The notes beneath the pieces are model-generated. The model saw only the letters and a program-made list of their open reading frames with translations, was not told the origin of the DNA and did not search any database. The translations under genes and the position numbers were made by a program. From contig NZ_SJSN01000001.1 in the NCBI RefSeq assembly GCF_004331675.1, positions 604,502 to 668,501 on the forward strand: 64,000 nt of DNA, read 5' to 3'. This document shows, in pieces, positions 1 to 8,926 of this stretch. The first letter of the stretch is position 1. The number at the start of each line of letters is the position of its first letter. Origin of the DNA: Pedobacter frigidisoli. GTDB lineage: Bacteria; Bacteroidota; Bacteroidia; Sphingobacteriales; Sphingobacteriaceae.

Positions 1-813
1 TAAAACTTCTTTTACTTTTTCACTTGCCGATTCTATGGCCCAAAGTCTGAAAGGTTCTGCCATAATCATTAAGCCATCGCTGTACCCCAACTCATCTTCA
101 ATTGATTTTTGAGCTGTAGCTGGAAGTCTTCCAGGCACAATTCTATCGACCAAGGTTTTGCAAAAATAATTGGCCGTTCTTAACCAGTTTTCGAAATCCC
201 AGCCTAGTTTATTTTGTACAGCAAGATCTAGTACGATTTCCTTTAACTTATCGGCATTATCGCTAATTAATTCGGTTGGTACGATAACCATTCCACTTTC
301 TGCCGAACCATTGAAAGCCTTATAACGCTCATGTAAAAAGGCCAATAATTTCCCTGGATATGATTGTGGTGGATTATCGGTGATTTTATCCTCACTTTTT
401 ACAATGCCAACTTCTGTGGTGTTAGAAATTACCACTTTCATTTCTGGCTGCTGAGCTGTTTTTAAAATCTCTGCCCATTCTGATGTTGCTGATAAAACAC
501 GACTGATTGAAGAATTTATCATATTTTCCTCAACCGTTACACCATCTTCAATTCCTTTTACACAAAGTGTGTATAAATTGTCCTGATCGGCAAAATCATC
601 AACGCCAGCTTTAGAAGTAGTTTTTACCACAACGATTCTGCCATTGAAAATCCCTTGATGATTTGCTTTATCAATAAAATAATCTGGCAAACCACGTAAT
701 AAAACGCCTGTTCCAAATTGAATTACCTTTTCTGGTAATTCCAGCATTTCGGCGGTTGGTTTTACCACCTTTTCACCGCTAATGTTCTTTAAGTTTTCTT
801 TGTTTAAAATCAT
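1..813 (-). CDS. uxaB: Tagaturonate reductase, N-terminal part (runs off the window)
   Basis: Reading the minus strand from the ATG at 813 gives 271 codons open to the window edge, so the C-terminal part is missing. The start shows a Rossmann-type stretch (QFGTGVLLRG), then VVVKTTSK and QDNLYTLCVKG, which are typical of mannitol/altronate dehydrogenase-family enzymes of the UxaB branch. UxaB reduces D-tagaturonate to D-altronate with NADH in cytoplasmic galacturonate catabolism. That is the expected fate of the sugar released by the pectin enzymes that follow. Family proteins are usually near 480 residues. Fructuronate reductase is a close alternative, but the pectin neighbours favour tagaturonate. 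Confidence 0.85.
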   Translation of the reverse strand, partial: MILNKENLKNISGEKVVKPTAEMLELPEKVIQFGTGVLLRGLPDYFIDKANHQGIFNGRIVVVKTTSKAGVDDFADQDNLYTLCVKGIEDGVTVEENMINSSISRVLSATSEWAEILKTAQQPEMKVVISNTTEVGIVKSEDKITDNPPQSYPGKLLAFLHERYKAFNGSAESGMVIVPTELISDNADKLKEIVLDLAVQNKLGWDFENWLRTANYFCKTLVDRIVPGRLPATAQKSIEDELGYSDGLMIMAEPFRLWAIESASEKVKEVL

Positions 814-824
814 GTTAGTGAGAT

Positions 825-852
825 TTAACCACCAAGGCACAGAGGCACAAAG
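825..852. repeat. Dispersed intergenic repeat (CCAAGGCACAGAGGCACAAAG type)
   Basis: The short spacer between uxaB and the pectate lyase gene carries a word with the internal near-repeat GGCACAGAGGCACAAAG. Very similar words recur between genes in Pedobacter and Flavobacterium genomes. I see one copy here. The assignment as a dispersed repeat rests on general knowledge, not on a second copy in this window. Confidence 0.35.
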
Positions 853-868
853 TGTGATTTATAATTAT

Positions 869-1885
869 TTACTTCCCAACTGTGGCTAACCACTTTGGAT
901 ATTCTTTTTCTATTAATTTTTGCCCCCAGTTGCCATACCAAGCATAACCGTTTCTTCTTTCCGGACTTAACTCTTCCAATTTGGATTTGATGGTATTATC
1001 TCGATCTCCAAAAATTGGCGCATTCTTGTCGATATCGTAAAAACGAGCCCAAGACATATTGGTTTCATCGGCTACCAAAGCTGCCGTTTTACCTTTCTCT
1101 CTATCGAAACGATAACCTGCTATTTTATTTGCATCGAACCATTTTAAAGCTGATGAAATTGATGTTTTAATTTCTGGAGATGGGTTTTTAATCTTCATCA
1201 AGAAGCGAACAATTCCTGCTGATTCACTTGTTGCCAAGGAAGCCGGTTCAAATGCCCTTGCTTTTGCTGGTAACATCGAATCCTTATCATATTGTGCCGC
1301 CCAAATGGTTAGCTCCCCTTTTTGCTTTACCTGCGTTTTTAAAATACAATCAGTTCCTTTTGTAATAGCATTTTCTGCTTTTTTAATATAAACGGGATTT
1401 ACAACCTCGAAATCATTTTTCTGCGTAGCGATATCTAGCAAAATGTTCAATACGTTAATCATTGCATCATCGTTGTAGGTAATTTCTGAACGATAAGATG
1501 ATTTGTCTGGGTAATATTGTGGCCAGCCACCATTTGCATATTGAGCACTTAAAATATAATCCAAGCCTTTTTCTGCCGCTGTCAAATAAGTTTTATTCTT
1601 CGTTTTTTTGTATGCGCTAACCAAATAAACCACTTCCCTGCTCGTTGCCTTATTATCGAAAGTGGCATGTAAATCTTTAGTGGCTTTGATTTTTGCAAGC
1701 AGTTCTGGCGTTAAAGTAGCACCGTAATTAACTACGCTTTTATCTTCCAGTTGCTTTGGCCAACCACCATTGCCCAATTGGTAAACCAACATTTTATCTG
1801 CTGTAGAATCTGTTGGCATTTGTGCATAACAAGACGCTAGCAAAATGCTGCAGATGGTTGATAATAATATTTTAATTTTCATCAT
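869..1885 (-). CDS. Pectate lyase, PL10 family, lipoprotein
   Basis: The protein cleaves polygalacturonate by beta-elimination. After a lipoprotein signal (KIKILLSTICSILLASC) the mature part matches PL10 enzymes: GGWPKQLE and GGWPQYYPDKSSYRSEITYND near the N-terminal half, and ETNMSWARFYDI with GDRDNTIK and RRNGYAWYG near the C terminus. Its length of about 339 residues is normal for a single-domain PL10. I start at the MMKIK doublet (1885); a longer reading to 1927 adds residues before the signal peptide and is unlikely. It is probably surface- or periplasm-anchored by Cys18. It lies downstream of the GH105 gene, separated by duplicated non-coding DNA, so it may have its own promoter. Confidence 0.9.
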   Translation of the reverse strand: MMKIKILLSTICSILLASCYAQMPTDSTADKMLVYQLGNGGWPKQLEDKSVVNYGATLTPELLAKIKATKDLHATFDNKATSREVVYLVSAYKKTKNKTYLTAAEKGLDYILSAQYANGGWPQYYPDKSSYRSEITYNDDAMINVLNILLDIATQKNDFEVVNPVYIKKAENAITKGTDCILKTQVKQKGELTIWAAQYDKDSMLPAKARAFEPASLATSESAGIVRFLMKIKNPSPEIKTSISSALKWFDANKIAGYRFDREKGKTAALVADETNMSWARFYDIDKNAPIFGDRDNTIKSKLEELSPERRNGYAWYGNWGQKLIEKEYPKWLATVGK

Positions 1886-1968
1886 GTTTGCTAATTTAAT
1901 TAACCACAGATGGACACCGATAAACACAGATTAGGATGTTTATTTTTCCACTTGATTATTGTTTTTAA

Positions 1969-2367
1969 TACAGCCATGGTTCGTGTCTCACGAACCATTT
2001 TTACTTTTTCGATTCGTGAGGACACGAACCGAGGCGATTAGAAGGAACATTTATCTTTTTTTATCTGTGTTCATCCTGTTTATCTGTGGTTAATTTTATT
2101 TCTTACCCGGAACCTGCTTAATCAACCAGTTCACTAAATCATTCGTGGCCTTGTAATTTTCAAATTCTACAGCCATGGTTTGTGTCTCACGAACCATTTT
2201 TACTTTTTCGATTCGTGAGGACACGAACCGAGGCGATTAGAAGGAACATTTATCTTTTTTTATCTGTGTTCATCCTGTTTATCTGTGGTTAATTTTATTT
2301 CTTACCCGGAACCTGCTTAATCAACCAGTTCACTAAATCATTCGTGGCCTTGTAATTTTCAAATTCT
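1969..2367. repeat. 199-bp tandem duplication with hairpins
   Basis: Two direct copies follow each other at 1969-2167 and 2168-2367. I find one difference, C at 1982 against T at 2181. Each unit contains the last roughly 23 codons and stop of the GH105 gene, plus about 130 bp of downstream spacer. The spacer has a hairpin (GGTTCGTG-TCT-CACGAACC), a second one (TTCGTG-AGGA-CACGAA), and the word TCATCCTGTTTATCTGTGG, whose relatives recur between Pedobacter genes. The near identity indicates a recent duplication or an assembly artefact. Confidence 0.9.
2096..2168 (-). pseudogene. Orphan 3' end of the GH105 gene
   Basis: This is the copied C-terminal coding end of the adjacent GH105 gene (…NDLVNWLIKQVPGKK, stop), left without the rest of the gene by the 199-bp tandem duplication. 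It has no start and cannot be expressed independently. It is useful as a marker of the duplication event. Confidence 0.85.
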
Positions 2368-4232
2368 GAAGGTAACTTTCTGCCGTCTATATATTCGTTG
2401 TAAAACCAAGGATCGCCAACTGCGAAAACCGTTCCCTTACCATATTTTGCTGTAGCGATAACTACATCGCTTTTATCTGTTAATGCAGAAACCGCTGGGC
2501 TTTTAGCTACAATTGTAGAAATCTCTTTGATGTAAACTTTCTTTGCTGTTTTAAAAATTGAATTTCCATCGGGGATTTTTATCGCACCTTGCTCAAAGTT
2601 TGATCCTTGAACCTTGTTGCGACTATCCTCATTAAAATGGATGCCGAAACTTTCTGGCAACACGTTAAACTTGGTGAGTTCACAATTGCCAACATCATTT
2701 AACAACAGCACCAAAACACCACCGCTTTTCACCCACTCGCTCACTTGCTTAGCGTGTTCAGCGGTCATGAAATTGGGGTTAGCCGTTTCCTTTTCAGTAT
2801 CTGGATCTACAATGATGTAAATATTCGAACCTTTTAAATTCGCTGCAGTTGGAGCCGTTTTTAATGTGGCAGTTTTCACGCCAGCATCATTAAATACCTT
2901 GCCCAACAATGAAAACCCATTGTTATCATCTTCCTCCCAAACATAATGGAAAGGAATTTTATCGCCAGTTGGGCCAGCAATATATTCGTTATTAAAGAAA
3001 TTATCTACAGTAACGGTTAATCCTTTTCCTGCTTTTGGTAAGGCTGCAATTTCCATTTCGGCAGCGGCACAAACAAATGCGCCCATCCCTTTTGGGTCGT
3101 TGGTAATTACTTTTTCACTGATGTAGTAGTCGAAACTGCCATCGCGATATTTTGGCTTGCCACCTAAGCCAGAAACAGAAACCGTTTTAGTGAGGTTTAC
3201 CCTTTCATCGCCAGCAGATTCTATAAATTCTTTCTTTAAGCCAGCATAACCTTTGTTTGCAGCAGCCCTAAAAGATTGAGGCAACCAACCCTTGCGAACG
3301 CCTTTGGCCAAGCCATAAACAAACATGCTCGATGCAGAACTTTCTAGATAATTGCCTTTTCTGGTCGGCATATCCATAATATCGAACCAAACACCCGATT
3401 TTGCATCCTGGTATTTTACCGTTGCCGTTGCCGTGCGATTTAAAATTGCCAGTAATTCTTTTCGTTGAGGATGATTTTCTGGAAAGTTATCCAACACATC
3501 AACCAAGGCCATCATGTACCAACCCATTGCCCTACCCCAAAAATTTGGTGATCGTCCGGTGGTTTTATCAGCCCATTTTTCAGTTTTACTTTCATCGTAG
3601 CCGTGATAAAGAAGTCCAGTTTTTGCATCACGAGCATATTTTTCCATTAGGATAAATTGCTTTGTGATATCATTAAAGGCCGCATCTTTTTTCATCAGCT
3701 TTGCGTATTCTGCATAAAACGGCTCGCCCATGTACAGACCATCAAGCCACATTTGGTTTGGATAGATTTTCTTGTGCCAAAAGCCACCCTCAGCCGTACG
3801 AGGTTGTTTTTGCAATTGATCGTACAGTTTGGTTGCGGCTAACAAATATTTCTGCTGACCAGTAACTTTGTACAAAAGCAAGAGCGCACGACCATTTTTT
3901 ACATTGTCGATATTGTAATCTTCGCCTTTGTAAGTGGTAATGTTTCCCTCCTTATCTAAATAGGCATCCATAGAACTTTGGATATATTTGAAATATTTTC
4001 CATCGCCAGTGTTGCGCCACACTGCTGCAGCACCTTCGAGCACAACACCCATGTCGTAGCTCCATTTTGGTCCTTTGGCACCTTTTAAAACTATAGTATC
4101 CTGAAATAATTTTTCCATCGCAGTTAAGGTTAACTGTTCTGAAAGTTTCTTCTGCGCAAATCCGCTTTGCGATAAAAGCGTAAGGCAGATGAGCAATGCG
4201 GTTGTATATAATATTGATTTCTTCATGCTCAT
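2295..4232 (-). CDS. Unsaturated rhamnogalacturonyl hydrolase (GH105) with C-terminal DUF4350-like domain
   Basis: GH105 enzymes remove the 4,5-unsaturated galacturonyl group from oligosaccharides released by pectate and rhamnogalacturonan lyases. Residues 1-27 form a signal peptide. The (alpha/alpha)6 domain spans about 35-385, with the family motif MWLDGLYMGEP near 161-171 (Asp164 is the likely catalytic acid) and FWGRAMGWYMMALVD near 230-245. From about 405 a second domain resembles the GATase-like DUF4350 fold (VSEWVKSGGVLVLLLND, FAVGDPWFYNEY), an arrangement seen in Bacteroidota GH105 proteins. The first ATG overlaps the stop of the GH28 gene (TAATG), suggesting translational coupling; a second ATG lies two codons on (4226). 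Confidence 0.9.
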   Translation of the reverse strand: MSMKKSILYTTALLICLTLLSQSGFAQKKLSEQLTLTAMEKLFQDTIVLKGAKGPKWSYDMGVVLEGAAAVWRNTGDGKYFKYIQSSMDAYLDKEGNITTYKGEDYNIDNVKNGRALLLLYKVTGQQKYLLAATKLYDQLQKQPRTAEGGFWHKKIYPNQMWLDGLYMGEPFYAEYAKLMKKDAAFNDITKQFILMEKYARDAKTGLLYHGYDESKTEKWADKTTGRSPNFWGRAMGWYMMALVDVLDNFPENHPQRKELLAILNRTATATVKYQDAKSGVWFDIMDMPTRKGNYLESSASSMFVYGLAKGVRKGWLPQSFRAAANKGYAGLKKEFIESAGDERVNLTKTVSVSGLGGKPKYRDGSFDYYISEKVITNDPKGMGAFVCAAAEMEIAALPKAGKGLTVTVDNFFNNEYIAGPTGDKIPFHYVWEEDDNNGFSLLGKVFNDAGVKTATLKTAPTAANLKGSNIYIIVDPDTEKETANPNFMTAEHAKQVSEWVKSGGVLVLLLNDVGNCELTKFNVLPESFGIHFNEDSRNKVQGSNFEQGAIKIPDGNSIFKTAKKVYIKEISTIVAKSPAVSALTDKSDVVIATAKYGKGTVFAVGDPWFYNEYIDGRKLPSEFENYKATNDLVNWLIKQVPGKK

Positions 4233-5905
4233 TATTTTGAAATCTCTAAAACTGATTTATTTACTTCTTCGCTAAATGCCGAGGTTTTCTTGGCTTTCGA
4301 AACATCAGTTCCACTCACTTTTAAAGCCTTTGTTTTCTCTCCCGAAATGTTAAATAAAACCTGACTATTATTGGGGTAGGTAAGGTTGCTAATGTTGATG
4401 TTTGAGCTATTTTGGATGTTTACAATTGTTGAGGTATCCTCGGTAATTACATTTACGTTTTTAAGGAAAATGCCCGATGCCTCGATAATTTCTATTCCTT
4501 TTTTAGCTTGAATGGTTACATTTTCCAAGTAGATATCCTTAATGTTCATCTCTGGTAAGCCCCTAAAGAAAATGGCTTTATCAGCGCCATTTGCTACAAC
4601 ATTTTTAATATAAAAATTTTTAAATTGCGGTGTAGCTTCCGTAACGGGCACTGTTATGGTATTTATGGCGTCACGTTTTTCGCCCGCTAAAGGAACCGGA
4701 TCAACTGCGGCGTAATACATATCGAACAAAATCGCTTCACCAGGAATATCGATCATGTTGATGTTATTGATGTAAATATTTTCTACAATGCCACCACGAC
4801 CTCGAGTGGTTTTGAAACGCAAACCGATATCCGTACCAATGAAAGAGCAATCGTAAACCCAGATGTTTTTAGCGCCACCGCTCATTTCACTGCCAATTAC
4901 AAAACCACCATGAGCATGGTAAACTACATTATTTCTGATGATTACATTTTCCGTTGGAACGCCACGTTTGCGACCAGCCTCGTCTCTACCAGATTTGATG
5001 CAGATACCATCATCACCTACATCGAAAGTGCTGCCTTCAATGAGTACGTTCTTGCAAGATTCTACATCAACACCATCGCCATTTTGTGCAAACCAAGGGT
5101 TTTTAACCTGCAGATTTCTCAAAGTTAAATCCTGGCAAAGCAAGGGATGTAAATTCCATGCCGCTGAGTTTTGAAAAGTAACACCCTCTAGAAGTATTTT
5201 CTTGCAATTGGTTAAAACCAATAAATTCGGACGAAGAAAATCTTTAATATCCTCATAATCTGCAGCCGTTTTTCCAGCTACAATTACACCTGCATTTTTC
5301 GTTTTCGAACCTTTAACCGTTTTTTCTGATGGATACCACATTTTGCCATCTTCACTAACCAAGCCGCCAAAAGACGTTAACTTTTTCCACTGAGTTTCGG
5401 TGAGCTTATCTTTTTTAACCATGCGCCAAGCACCACCATTTCCATCGATAATTCCTGTTCCGGTGATGGCAATATTCTCTAGGTTTAAGCCAGAAATAGG
5501 ACTTTGATTTCGCCAAGCGGGCTGTCCTTCCCAATTTCCCTCTACTAATTTGTATTGATTAAAATCATCAGTAAACTGAAGAATTGCATCTCTTTTTAAA
5601 TGAAGATTTACATTGCTTTTTAACTCAATAGGACCGGTAAGCCATAATCCGGATGGAATTAAAACTACTCCACCACCTTTTTGACTAACAGCAGCAATTA
5701 CTTTATTAATGCTTTGTGTATTTAAAGTTACGCCATCGCCTTTTGCGCCAAAGCTGATGATGCTTGTGGTATCTTTTTTAAATTTAACCTGCTGAATAAC
5801 GGGTAAGGTTTGCTTTTGTTGAGCCATAATTGAACCCGCAGAAGCTAAAAAGATACATGTGAGGGCTAATTTGATACGGCATAAACGACCAGAAATTTGT
5901 TTCAT
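4232..5905 (-). CDS. Exo-polygalacturonase-type glycoside hydrolase, GH28
   Basis: GH28 enzymes hydrolyse alpha-1,4-galacturonosyl bonds in homogalacturonan or rhamnogalacturonan. Counted from the chosen ATG, all family signatures are present: NGDGVD (275-280), the catalytic pair in VGDDGICIK (298-299), HGGFVIGS (332) and RFKTTRG (363). The N terminus has a signal peptide ending at IMAQ. A longer reading to 6010 adds 35 residues of unlikely composition, so I prefer the ATG at 5905. It heads the overlapping pair with GH105, and the two gene products would act in sequence on the same substrate in the periplasm. Confidence 0.92.
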   Translation of the reverse strand: MKQISGRLCRIKLALTCIFLASAGSIMAQQKQTLPVIQQVKFKKDTTSIISFGAKGDGVTLNTQSINKVIAAVSQKGGGVVLIPSGLWLTGPIELKSNVNLHLKRDAILQFTDDFNQYKLVEGNWEGQPAWRNQSPISGLNLENIAITGTGIIDGNGGAWRMVKKDKLTETQWKKLTSFGGLVSEDGKMWYPSEKTVKGSKTKNAGVIVAGKTAADYEDIKDFLRPNLLVLTNCKKILLEGVTFQNSAAWNLHPLLCQDLTLRNLQVKNPWFAQNGDGVDVESCKNVLIEGSTFDVGDDGICIKSGRDEAGRKRGVPTENVIIRNNVVYHAHGGFVIGSEMSGGAKNIWVYDCSFIGTDIGLRFKTTRGRGGIVENIYINNINMIDIPGEAILFDMYYAAVDPVPLAGEKRDAINTITVPVTEATPQFKNFYIKNVVANGADKAIFFRGLPEMNIKDIYLENVTIQAKKGIEIIEASGIFLKNVNVITEDTSTIVNIQNSSNINISNLTYPNNSQVLFNISGEKTKALKVSGTDVSKAKKTSAFSEEVNKSVLEISK

Positions 5906-6064
5906 TATTTGTGCTGTTAAATTATACTTGGTTATTGTAATAACAAGTGTACGTTGTTTGGCGCTAAAAGAGAAGAGAAATCTATGCAAACGTTGCCGGA
6001 AATAATCCAAAAAAAACTACCTGTTTTGGGTGTTTAGTGATTGATATTAAGGTGTTTGACCGAT

Positions 6065-7021
6065 TTATTTCCCCTCAGGATTCCATCCATGGAAAACGTT
6101 TTCCAAAATGTAACTTTTATACTCTTCATCACTGAGTTGGTGTGACCATTTTACCCGATCTTGAGGATTAGCACCCTTTCCGGTACTTTTGTATTCAGCA
6201 TAGTAAGCTGTTTTTTCATTACTTTCCTTGCTCCAGTTATTCCATCCCTCTGGTTTAATCAGATCTGGTAAACTACAGTTTAAATAGACAACCTTTGCGT
6301 ATGGACGCCATGGTCGACCGAGGTAAAAGCTATTTGCAGGAGCATCGCCTATAATTTTACATTTATTAAAAACGTAGCCAAATTTTGTGGTATCGGGAGT
6401 TGATGCTGCCGTGATGTAACCTGCCTTTTTACAAAAGATAGTGCAGTTTTCGAACCATGCGGTAGATGCGCCGAAGATAAAATCGACAGTTCCTTCCACA
6501 TAACAGTTTTTGTAATATTGGCGATTGCTTGCCCCGTAAGTATAAAGTGTATCCTGAAAACCTAAAAAGCGGCAATTGGTAAAAGTTAGTTTGTCGCCAC
6601 CCGCCCAAACGGCTACAGCTTGCCCAACCGGACCTGATGAATTTTCGAAAGTGATGTTTTCCGCAGAAAATCCCTCACCATAAATATAGAAACTTGATGA
6701 TCCTGAAGTGCCTTTCTCCTCGCCAAAAGTGTTTTTCTTTTGTGCCCAATCATCATAAGTTAAAATGGTTTCGTTTAAGCTTTCGCCAATAAACTTTACA
6801 TTCTTTTTTGATGCGGCTAAAACCAATTTTTCTTTATAAATTCCTTTTTTGATGAAAATGGTAGTTGTTTTGTTCCTGAAATCGGGTACGGCATGAATCG
6901 CTTCCTGAACGGTTTTAAAGTTTCCACTTCCATCGGCAGCAACAATAAAATCGGGTTTAACATCTATTGCATTTACGGTTAATGAAAATGCAACGAGCAG
7001 GAATAAGATAATCGCTTTCAT
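6065..7021 (-). CDS. Pectinesterase (CE8)
   Basis: This enzyme removes methyl esters from homogalacturonan, exposing it to pectate lyase and polygalacturonase. The 318-residue protein has a signal peptide (to about Ala18) and a right-handed beta-helix with the CE8 motifs GQAVAV (133-138), QDTLY (156, catalytic Asp157), DFIFG (nucleophile Asp180) and LGRPW (234, Arg236). Length and motif spacing are normal for the family. It is first in the minus-strand pectin gene run, with a recognisable promoter just upstream, and is separated from the GH28 gene by about 160 bp. Confidence 0.94.
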   Translation of the reverse strand: MKAIILFLLVAFSLTVNAIDVKPDFIVAADGSGNFKTVQEAIHAVPDFRNKTTTIFIKKGIYKEKLVLAASKKNVKFIGESLNETILTYDDWAQKKNTFGEEKGTSGSSSFYIYGEGFSAENITFENSSGPVGQAVAVWAGGDKLTFTNCRFLGFQDTLYTYGASNRQYYKNCYVEGTVDFIFGASTAWFENCTIFCKKAGYITAASTPDTTKFGYVFNKCKIIGDAPANSFYLGRPWRPYAKVVYLNCSLPDLIKPEGWNNWSKESNEKTAYYAEYKSTGKGANPQDRVKWSHQLSDEEYKSYILENVFHGWNPEGK

Positions 7022-7057
7022 ATCAATTTGGTTAGGCTTAAATTAAAATCGGCCACG

Positions 7058-7065
7058 CAAAAGTA
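7058..7065 (-). promoter_or_regulatory. Probable Bacteroidota -7 element for the pectin gene run
   Basis: On the minus strand this reads TACTTTTG, an exact match to the Bacteroidota -7 consensus TAnnTTTG, about 37 bp before the pectinesterase ATG. No clean TTTG -33 box lies at the ideal spacing, so activator-dependent use is possible. Further upstream, at 7159-7184, GCAAACGAT…ACGATTGC is an imperfect inverted repeat that could bind a LacI-type regulator; that part is speculative. Confidence 0.45.
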
Positions 7066-7311
7066 TAAAACTTTATAGCGCAGCCGTGTTTTAAAATATA
7101 TGATGAACAATTTTAAACATTAAAATCCATCAGAAAGAAGAAAAGTAAACAATAAACATCGCAAACGATGTCGGGAACGATTGCACACTATCAACTTGCC
7201 AAGAAAAAACAAAGGTTTAATCTTGTTGATGGGCTATGCAGTCGTCAGCAACAATAACCGTTCAGAATTTATGAACGCTCTGAGATCATTTTTGCTTCTC
7301 GTGTTTAAATA

Positions 7312-7656
7312 TCAAGAATAAATATCCTCAAAATAACTAACCACCAACGATTTCATTAACATTTCCTGTTCAAGCATGGTATAAGGTGGTATCGCTTTAA
7401 TCAACTTCCAGTGTGGCCAACCATCTTGGTCTACCCCCTCTAGTTCGTAAAAATCCATTTCACTTAAAAGTCTGCAAGTTGCAATATGCATTAATTCTTC
7501 TTTCTGGCGTTTGCTGTATTTTTTAGCCCCTTTACCTAACTCCTGAACGCCAATCAAAAAAAGCATCACTTTCAGATCAGGAAAATCTGAGTCAAATTCC
7601 TTTGCAATTCGTTCCTGTAAAACTTTCCACTTGGCGTTAATCTCTGACGGTTTCAT
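7312..7656 (-). CDS. Conserved hypothetical protein, 114 aa
   Basis: I do not recognise a named family. The sequence is a soluble, alpha-helical, charged protein without signal peptide or membrane segment. It has an N-terminal helix rich in Lys/Glu and the stretch ELGKGAKKYSKRQKEELMHIATCRLL, followed by DQDGWPHWKLIKAIP. Proteins of this kind occur as single genes in Bacteroidota chromosomes. It stands alone between the pectin genes and a divergent oxidoreductase gene, sharing an upstream region of about 140 bp with the latter. Confidence 0.7.
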   Translation of the reverse strand: MKPSEINAKWKVLQERIAKEFDSDFPDLKVMLFLIGVQELGKGAKKYSKRQKEELMHIATCRLLSEMDFYELEGVDQDGWPHWKLIKAIPPYTMLEQEMLMKSLVVSYFEDIYS

Positions 7657-7794
7657 GCGGCAAAGATAGTGTTAAAAAGAATCAAGCTGAAAGATCAAAG
7701 CTGAATGTAAAAACTTTGACTGTAAAAGGTAAAAATAAAATGTTCGCTGTTTTTAGTGCTTCACAAAAGGTGTTTTTGGTTACATTTATAATCT

Positions 7795-8820
7795 ATGGAT
7801 ACGAATTCGAATAAAATATTTATTGCAGGTTTACTGGCGTACGGAATGTCTGGAAAGGTTTTTCACGCTCCTTTTTTAAATACACATGATGGATTTAATT
7901 TTAAGGCCGTTGTAGAACGTAGCAATAAAAACGCTGTAAAAGATTACCCGAATATTATCAGCTATAACAGTGTTGATGAACTTTTAAACGATAACGAAAT
8001 TGAGCTAGTAGTTATTAATACACCAAATAACCTCCACTACGAGCACTCAAAAGCAGCCTTAAATAAAGGTAAAAATATCTTGGTAGAGAAACCATTTACA
8101 GCCACATCTTCACAAGCCAAAGAACTTTTCGAACTGGCCGATGAAGTTGGGAAGCAAATATTTTTCTATCAAAACCGCCGTTGGGATAGTGATTTTACAT
8201 CGGTTAAGAAAGTGCTTGCTAATGGTAAGCTTGGTAAGTTAATTGAAATGCACTTGCGTTACGATCGCTATAGAAATGTTATCGGGCCAAAGGCTTTTAA
8301 GGAAAAAGCAATTGAGGCAAGCGGCCTTTTGTATGATTTAGGTCCTCACCTTTTAGATCAGGTAATTAGCTTATTTGGTAAGCCACTAAGCTTTCACAAA
8401 GTTTTAGGTAAAAATAGAAAAGGAACAGAAGTAGATGACTACTTCACTATTCAGCTAAGTTATCCCGATAGCATTAATGTATTTGTAACCTCGAGCATGT
8501 TGGTGGTAAATCCGCAAGCCGCATTTGTATTACATGGTATTGATGGAAGTTTCATTAAGCAACGAGCAGATATTCAAGAGGAGCAATTACTAGCAGGAAT
8601 GAAGTTAACCGATAATGGCTACGGAATTGAGCCTGATGGAAAACAAGGTCTGCTAACTACAATAGATACAGATGGAAATAAAAGCGAAGAAATTATTTCA
8701 TCCGAAAATGGAAGTTATTTGCCGCTGTTTGATGCCGTTTACGATGCCTTAATCGATAAAAAACCTTATCCTGTTAAAAGAGAAGATGTTATAACCCAGT
8801 TAGAGATTTTGGAAAGTTAG
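7795..8820 (+). CDS. Gfo/Idh/MocA family NAD(P)-dependent oxidoreductase
   Basis: The protein is a cytoplasmic dehydrogenase for a sugar, sugar acid or inositol-like substrate; the actual substrate cannot be read from sequence. It has the N-terminal dinucleotide-binding fold (FIAGLLAYGMSGKVFHAPF), the invariant EKPFTA at 98-103, and a C-terminal substrate domain with SGLLYDLGPHLLDQ, whose His and Asp fit the usual catalytic region. The 341 residues are the normal family length. A TTTG-rich upstream stretch (GTGTTTTTGGTTACATTTATAATC) lies immediately before the ATG, leaving a short leader. Confidence 0.88.
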   Translation: MDTNSNKIFIAGLLAYGMSGKVFHAPFLNTHDGFNFKAVVERSNKNAVKDYPNIISYNSVDELLNDNEIELVVINTPNNLHYEHSKAALNKGKNILVEKPFTATSSQAKELFELADEVGKQIFFYQNRRWDSDFTSVKKVLANGKLGKLIEMHLRYDRYRNVIGPKAFKEKAIEASGLLYDLGPHLLDQVISLFGKPLSFHKVLGKNRKGTEVDDYFTIQLSYPDSINVFVTSSMLVVNPQAAFVLHGIDGSFIKQRADIQEEQLLAGMKLTDNGYGIEPDGKQGLLTTIDTDGNKSEEIISSENGSYLPLFDAVYDALIDKKPYPVKREDVITQLEILES

Positions 8821-8926
8821 GCCATTGGTATATGGGATTTGGCAAATATTAATTTGTCTCATAATCTAAATCCATATTGTAATCCATCTGCCAATTAACC
8901 AAAGATAAACCATTAACTAATAATCT

